Source: Propionibacteriaceae bacterium | GTDB taxonomy: Bacteria; Actinomycetota; Actinomycetes; Propionibacteriales; Propionibacteriaceae | Length of the DNA stretch: 8,441 nt | Direction: 5' to 3' | Assembly: GCA_003451975.1 (NCBI GenBank) | Contig: DMIX01000347.1 | Location: 1-8,441 of the forward strand | Part shown: positions 5,752-8,441 of the stretch, piece after piece | Layout of the letters: the number at the start of each line of letters is the position of its first letter | Numbering within the stretch: the first letter of the stretch is position 1 | Made by a program: the position numbers and the translations under genes | The notes under the pieces: generated by a model | Told to the model about the DNA's origin: nothing | The model's input: only the letters and a program-made list of their open reading frames with translations | The model's database searches: none

Positions 5752-8115
5752 ATGAGCCTCAAGGCAACGCCGCCGGCGGATAGTCATGACCTGATTCGGG
5801 TCCACGGTGCCCGCGTCAACAACCTGAAGAACGTCAGCATCGAGATCCCCAAGCGACGCCTGACGGTGTTCACCGGGGTGTCAGGCTCGGGCAAGAGCTC
5901 GCTGGTCTTCGGAACCATCGCCGCTGAGTCGCAGCGGCTGATCAACGAGACCTACTCCTCATTTATCCAAGGCTTCATGCCATCACTGGACCGGCCCGAT
6001 GTGGACTTCCTGGACGGTCTGACCACCGCGATCATCGTCGACCAAGAACGCATCGGCGGAAATCCACGCTCCACCCTGGGAACCGTCACCGATGCCAACG
6101 CGATGCTGCGCATTCTGTTCAGCAAGCTCGGCGAGCCTCACCTCGGCTCACCGCAGGCGTACTCCTTCAATGTGGCCACCGCGCGTGCGGGCGGTGCGAT
6201 CACCATCGAACGCGGGCCGGGCAAAGCGGTTGCTCAGAAGGTGAGCTTCACCGCGATCGGCGGCATGTGCCCGCGCTGCGAGGGGCTGGGCACCATCAAC
6301 GACTTCGACCTCAGCCAGCTCTACGACGAGTCCAAGACCCTCATCGAGGGGGCGATCACCGTGCCCGGCTACAGCGCGGACGGCTGGTACGGCCGCATCT
6401 TCGCCGCAGTGGTGCCTGCCGACAAGCCGATTTCGGCGTTCACCGACCGGCAACTCCATGAGTTCCTGTACAGCGAACCGCGCAAGATCAAGGTCGAGGG
6501 TGTGAACCTCACCTACGAGGGTCTGATTCCGCGCATTCAGAAGTCGATCCTGAGTAAGGATGTCGAGGCGATGCAGCCTCACATTCGGGCGTTCGTGGAG
6601 CGGGCGGTGGTGTTCATCACCTGCCCGGATTGCGGCGGAACCCGGCTGAACGAGGGCACCCGCTCCTCGACGGTGGCAGGCATCAACATTGCCGAAGCTT
6701 GCGCCATGCAGCTCTCCGATCTGGCCGAGTGGGTGCAGGCGCTGGACGAGCCGTCGGTTGCTCCCCTGCTGGCGAACCTGCAGCACCTGCTGGATTCCTT
6801 TGTCGAGATCGGTCTGGGCTATCTGAGCCTGGATCGTTCCTCGGCGACCCTGTCCGGCGGCGAGGCGCAGCGGGCCAAGATGATCCGGCATCTGGGTTCG
6901 TCGCTGACCGATGTCACCTATGTCTTCGACGAGCCGACCGTCGGGCTACATCCGGCTGACATTCAGCGCATGAATGTGCTGCTGCGGCAACTGCGCGACA
7001 AGGGCAATACCGTGCTGGTCGTCGAGCACAAGCCGGAAGTGATCTCCATCGCCGACCACATCGTCGATCTGGGACCTGGGGCCGGCAGCAGCGGCGGCGA
7101 GGTCTGTTTCGAAGGCAGCGTGGACGAGTTGCGCGGCTCCCCTACCGCCACCGGACGGCACCTCAGCGACCGAACCAAACCCAAAGATCAGGTGCGCGCA
7201 CCCAGTGGTGCGCTCGAACTGCGTGGCGTCACCAGCCACAACCTGCACGGCGTCGATGTGGATATTCCGCTGGGGGTGCTCACCGTCCTGACAGGCGTCG
7301 CCGGTTCAGGCAAGAGTTCCCTCATCGATGCCGCAGTCGCGCCCCGCGACGGCGTGGTCACCATCGACCAAAGCCCGATCCGCGGCTCTCGGCGCAGCAA
7401 TCCGGCTACCTACACCGGCGTATTGGAACCCATCCGCAAAGCCTTCGCCAAGGCCAACGGCGTGAAACCGGCCCTGTTCAGTGCCAACTCCGAAGGCGCC
7501 TGCCCGGCCTGCAACGGTGCCGGAGTGATCGTCACCGAGCTGGGCGTAATGGCCAGCGTGACCACCACCTGCGAAGAGTGCGAGGGACGCCGCTACCAGG
7601 CGTCCGTACTGGAATACCGCTTAGGCGGGGCCACCATCGTCGATGTCTTGGAAATGTCGGCCGCTGCAGCCGCCGCCTTCTTCGCTGAGGGCGAGGCAAG
7701 ACTTCCCGCAGCCACCAGACTCCTGGATCGCCTGGTCGACGTCGGCCTGGGCTATGTGCATTTGGGCCAAACCCTCACCTCGCTGTCCGGCGGTGAACGC
7801 CAGCGCCTCAAACTGGCCTCCCAGATGAGCGAAGGCGGCGAGATCTACGTCCTCGACGAGCCCACCGCAGGCCTGCACCTGGCCGATGTCGAACAACTCC
7901 TAGGCCTGCTGGATCATCTCGTTGACGCCGGCAAGTCAGTGATCGTGGTCGAGCATCACCAAGCCGTGATGGCCCACGCCGATTGGATCATCGATCTGGG
8001 CCCCGGCGCCGGCCATGACGGCGGCCAGGTGGTGTTCACCGGCACCCCCGCAGACCTGATCTCCTCTGCCTCAACCCTGACCGGCAAGCACCTGGCCGGG
8101 TACACCAGCAGCTAG
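5752..8115 (+). CDS. Short UvrA paralogue (class II/UvrA2, DrrC-like) ABC ATPase lacking the UvrB-binding domain
   Basis: Soluble tandem ABC ATPase of the UvrA family, 787 residues against about 940 for housekeeping UvrA. ATPase I has Walker [10 protein letters not shown] (42-50), signature LSGGEAQR (367-374), Walker [12 protein letters not shown] (390-400) and H-loop VEH (H426). ATPase II has Walker [10 protein letters not shown] (515-523), LSGGERQR (678-685), [11 protein letters not shown] (699-709) and VEH (H735). CxxC pairs are C173/C176 (CPRCEGLG), C291/C294 (CPDCGGTR), and C584/C587 with C607/C610, which form the C-terminal zinc module. The roughly 115-residue UvrB-binding domain that follows LGEP in UvrA is absent, and only one of the usual two CxxC pairs of the first zinc module remains. 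Proteins of this build are linked to tolerance of DNA-intercalating drugs (DrrC) or have accessory repair roles. The ATG follows TAGG 8 nt upstream and lies 24 bp after the preceding stop, so it is probably co-transcribed with the redox genes. The family is certain; the ligand or lesion is unknown. Confidence 0.93.
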   Translation: MSLKATPPADSHDLIRVHGARVNNLKNVSIEIPKRRLTVFTGVSGSGKSSLVFGTIAAESQRLINETYSSFIQGFMPSLDRPDVDFLDGLTTAIIVDQERIGGNPRSTLGTVTDANAMLRILFSKLGEPHLGSPQAYSFNVATARAGGAITIERGPGKAVAQKVSFTAIGGMCPRCEGLGTINDFDLSQLYDESKTLIEGAITVPGYSADGWYGRIFAAVVPADKPISAFTDRQLHEFLYSEPRKIKVEGVNLTYEGLIPRIQKSILSKDVEAMQPHIRAFVERAVVFITCPDCGGTRLNEGTRSSTVAGINIAEACAMQLSDLAEWVQALDEPSVAPLLANLQHLLDSFVEIGLGYLSLDRSSATLSGGEAQRAKMIRHLGSSLTDVTYVFDEPTVGLHPADIQRMNVLLRQLRDKGNTVLVVEHKPEVISIADHIVDLGPGAGSSGGEVCFEGSVDELRGSPTATGRHLSDRTKPKDQVRAPSGALELRGVTSHNLHGVDVDIPLGVLTVLTGVAGSGKSSLIDAAVAPRDGVVTIDQSPIRGSRRSNPATYTGVLEPIRKAFAKANGVKPALFSANSEGACPACNGAGVIVTELGVMASVTTTCEECEGRRYQASVLEYRLGGATIVDVLEMSAAAAAAFFAEGEARLPAATRLLDRLVDVGLGYVHLGQTLTSLSGGERQRLKLASQMSEGGEIYVLDEPTAGLHLADVEQLLGLLDHLVDAGKSVIVVEHHQAVMAHADWIIDLGPGAGHDGGQVVFTGTPADLISSASTLTGKHLAGYTSS

Positions 8116-8146
8116 CCCCACCCATCGCCCCTCTCCCACCTTCACC

Positions 8147-8252
8147 GGCTGGTTGAGGAGGCCCGAAGTGCCGTCTCGAAACCCCGCAAGGTCATCTGTG
8201 GACCGGCGCCGGAGGTTTCGAGACGCTCACTTCGTTCGCTCCTCAACCAGCC
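8147..8252. repeat. Long imperfect inverted repeat, complete copy
   Basis: Three paired blocks make a hairpin-forming unit of 106 bp: 14 bp GGCTGGTTGAGGAG (8147-8160) with its exact complement at 8239-8252, 7 bp CGAAGTG (8164-8170) with 8228-8234, and 11 bp GTCTCGAAACC (8173-8183) with 8214-8224. The 30-nt loop (8184-8213) ends in its own palindrome CCGGCGCCGG (8203-8212). The unit begins 31 bp after the UvrA-like stop codon and could stop or stabilise that transcript, but no T run follows. TGGTTGAGGAG/GTCTCGAAACC units recur in many actinobacterial intergenic regions. No terminal transposase is visible. Confidence 0.9.
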
Positions 8253-8328
8253 GAGGCATGATCTCCTGGCTGAACACAGCCGCCACCACACCAACGCACG
8301 TAAAAAGGTCAGCGGCCATCCGCCGCAG

Positions 8329-8357
8329 GCGTCGAGACCCTCACCTCGCAGCCAACC
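8329..8357. repeat. Degenerate remnant of a repeat arm
   Basis: GCGTCGAGACCCTCACCTCG followed by CAGCCAACC resembles the right arm of the complete copy (TTTCGAGACGCTCACTTCGTTCGCTCCTCAACC, 8216-8248) with substitutions and a few lost bases. It suggests an older, decayed unit between the two intact copies. The match is by eye and short. Confidence 0.4.
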
Positions 8358-8369
8358 GCACCCTCCCCC

Positions 8370-8441
8370 GGCTGGTTGAGGAGGCCCAAAGTGCCGTCTC
8401 GAAACCCCGCAAGGTCATCTGTGGACCGGCGCCGGAGGTTT
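8370..8441. repeat. Second copy of the inverted repeat, cut by the window end
   Basis: Matches 8147-8218 at 71 of 72 positions; the only difference is CCCAAAG in place of CCCGAAG. It runs in the same orientation and stops at the window edge within the GGTTT that opens the right arm, so the full unit should continue beyond. Near-identity, including the loop, shows recent duplication, gene conversion or strong constraint. Confidence 0.9.

Noticed and set aside
6148..6891. 247-codon open frame on the minus strand
   Set aside because: It lies wholly inside the UvrA-like gene, whose ATPase motifs are unambiguous. The translation has the Arg/His-rich look of a GC-rich antisense shadow and no recognisable domain.

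Overview
The window is high-GC DNA (about 60-65% by eye) with the codon habits and gene types of an actinobacterium. The right-end repeats, built on TGGTTGAGGAG and GTCTCGAAACC, are of a kind common in Propionibacteriaceae, Nocardioidaceae and some Micrococcales genomes, so Propionibacteriales is my best guess; I cannot name a genus. No phage genes, transposase, tRNA, rRNA or CRISPR array are visible.

Left half, minus strand: three genes read leftwards. A pseudouridine kinase with an N-terminal winged-helix domain (psuK, 3736-2609) overlaps by ATGA the pseudouridine-5'-phosphate glycosidase (psuG, 2612-1692). Together they form the two-step pathway that turns pseudouridine into uracil and ribose 5-phosphate. 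About 160 bp further on lies a secreted or membrane-anchored serine hydrolase of the class C beta-lactamase/PBP-like family (1530-64, probable GTG start) with three C-terminal membrane segments.

Right half, plus strand: a divergent region of about 215 bp separates psuK from a tight three-gene cluster. It holds a perfect 20-bp palindrome (3859-3878) of the type bound by CsoR/CstR-family repressors, lying across the spacer and -10 of a promoter-like pair, followed by a possible 14-codon leader ORF. The cluster is a CcdA thiol-disulfide membrane transporter (3952-4701), a membrane-anchored TlpA/ResA-type thioredoxin fused to a rhodanese domain that lacks its catalytic cysteine (4723-5727), and a short UvrA paralogue without the UvrB-binding domain (5752-8115). 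Gaps of 21 and 24 bp suggest one transcript. CcdA would pass electrons from cytoplasmic thioredoxin to the CVYC thioredoxin domain outside the membrane. The operator type and the rhodanese fold point to control by copper or by persulfide; the sequence cannot say which.

Right end (8116-8441): no gene, but one complete long imperfect inverted repeat, a second near-identical copy cut by the window edge, and a decayed remnant arm between them.

The most interesting unit is the palindrome-controlled ccdA / thioredoxin-pseudo-rhodanese / short-UvrA cluster.
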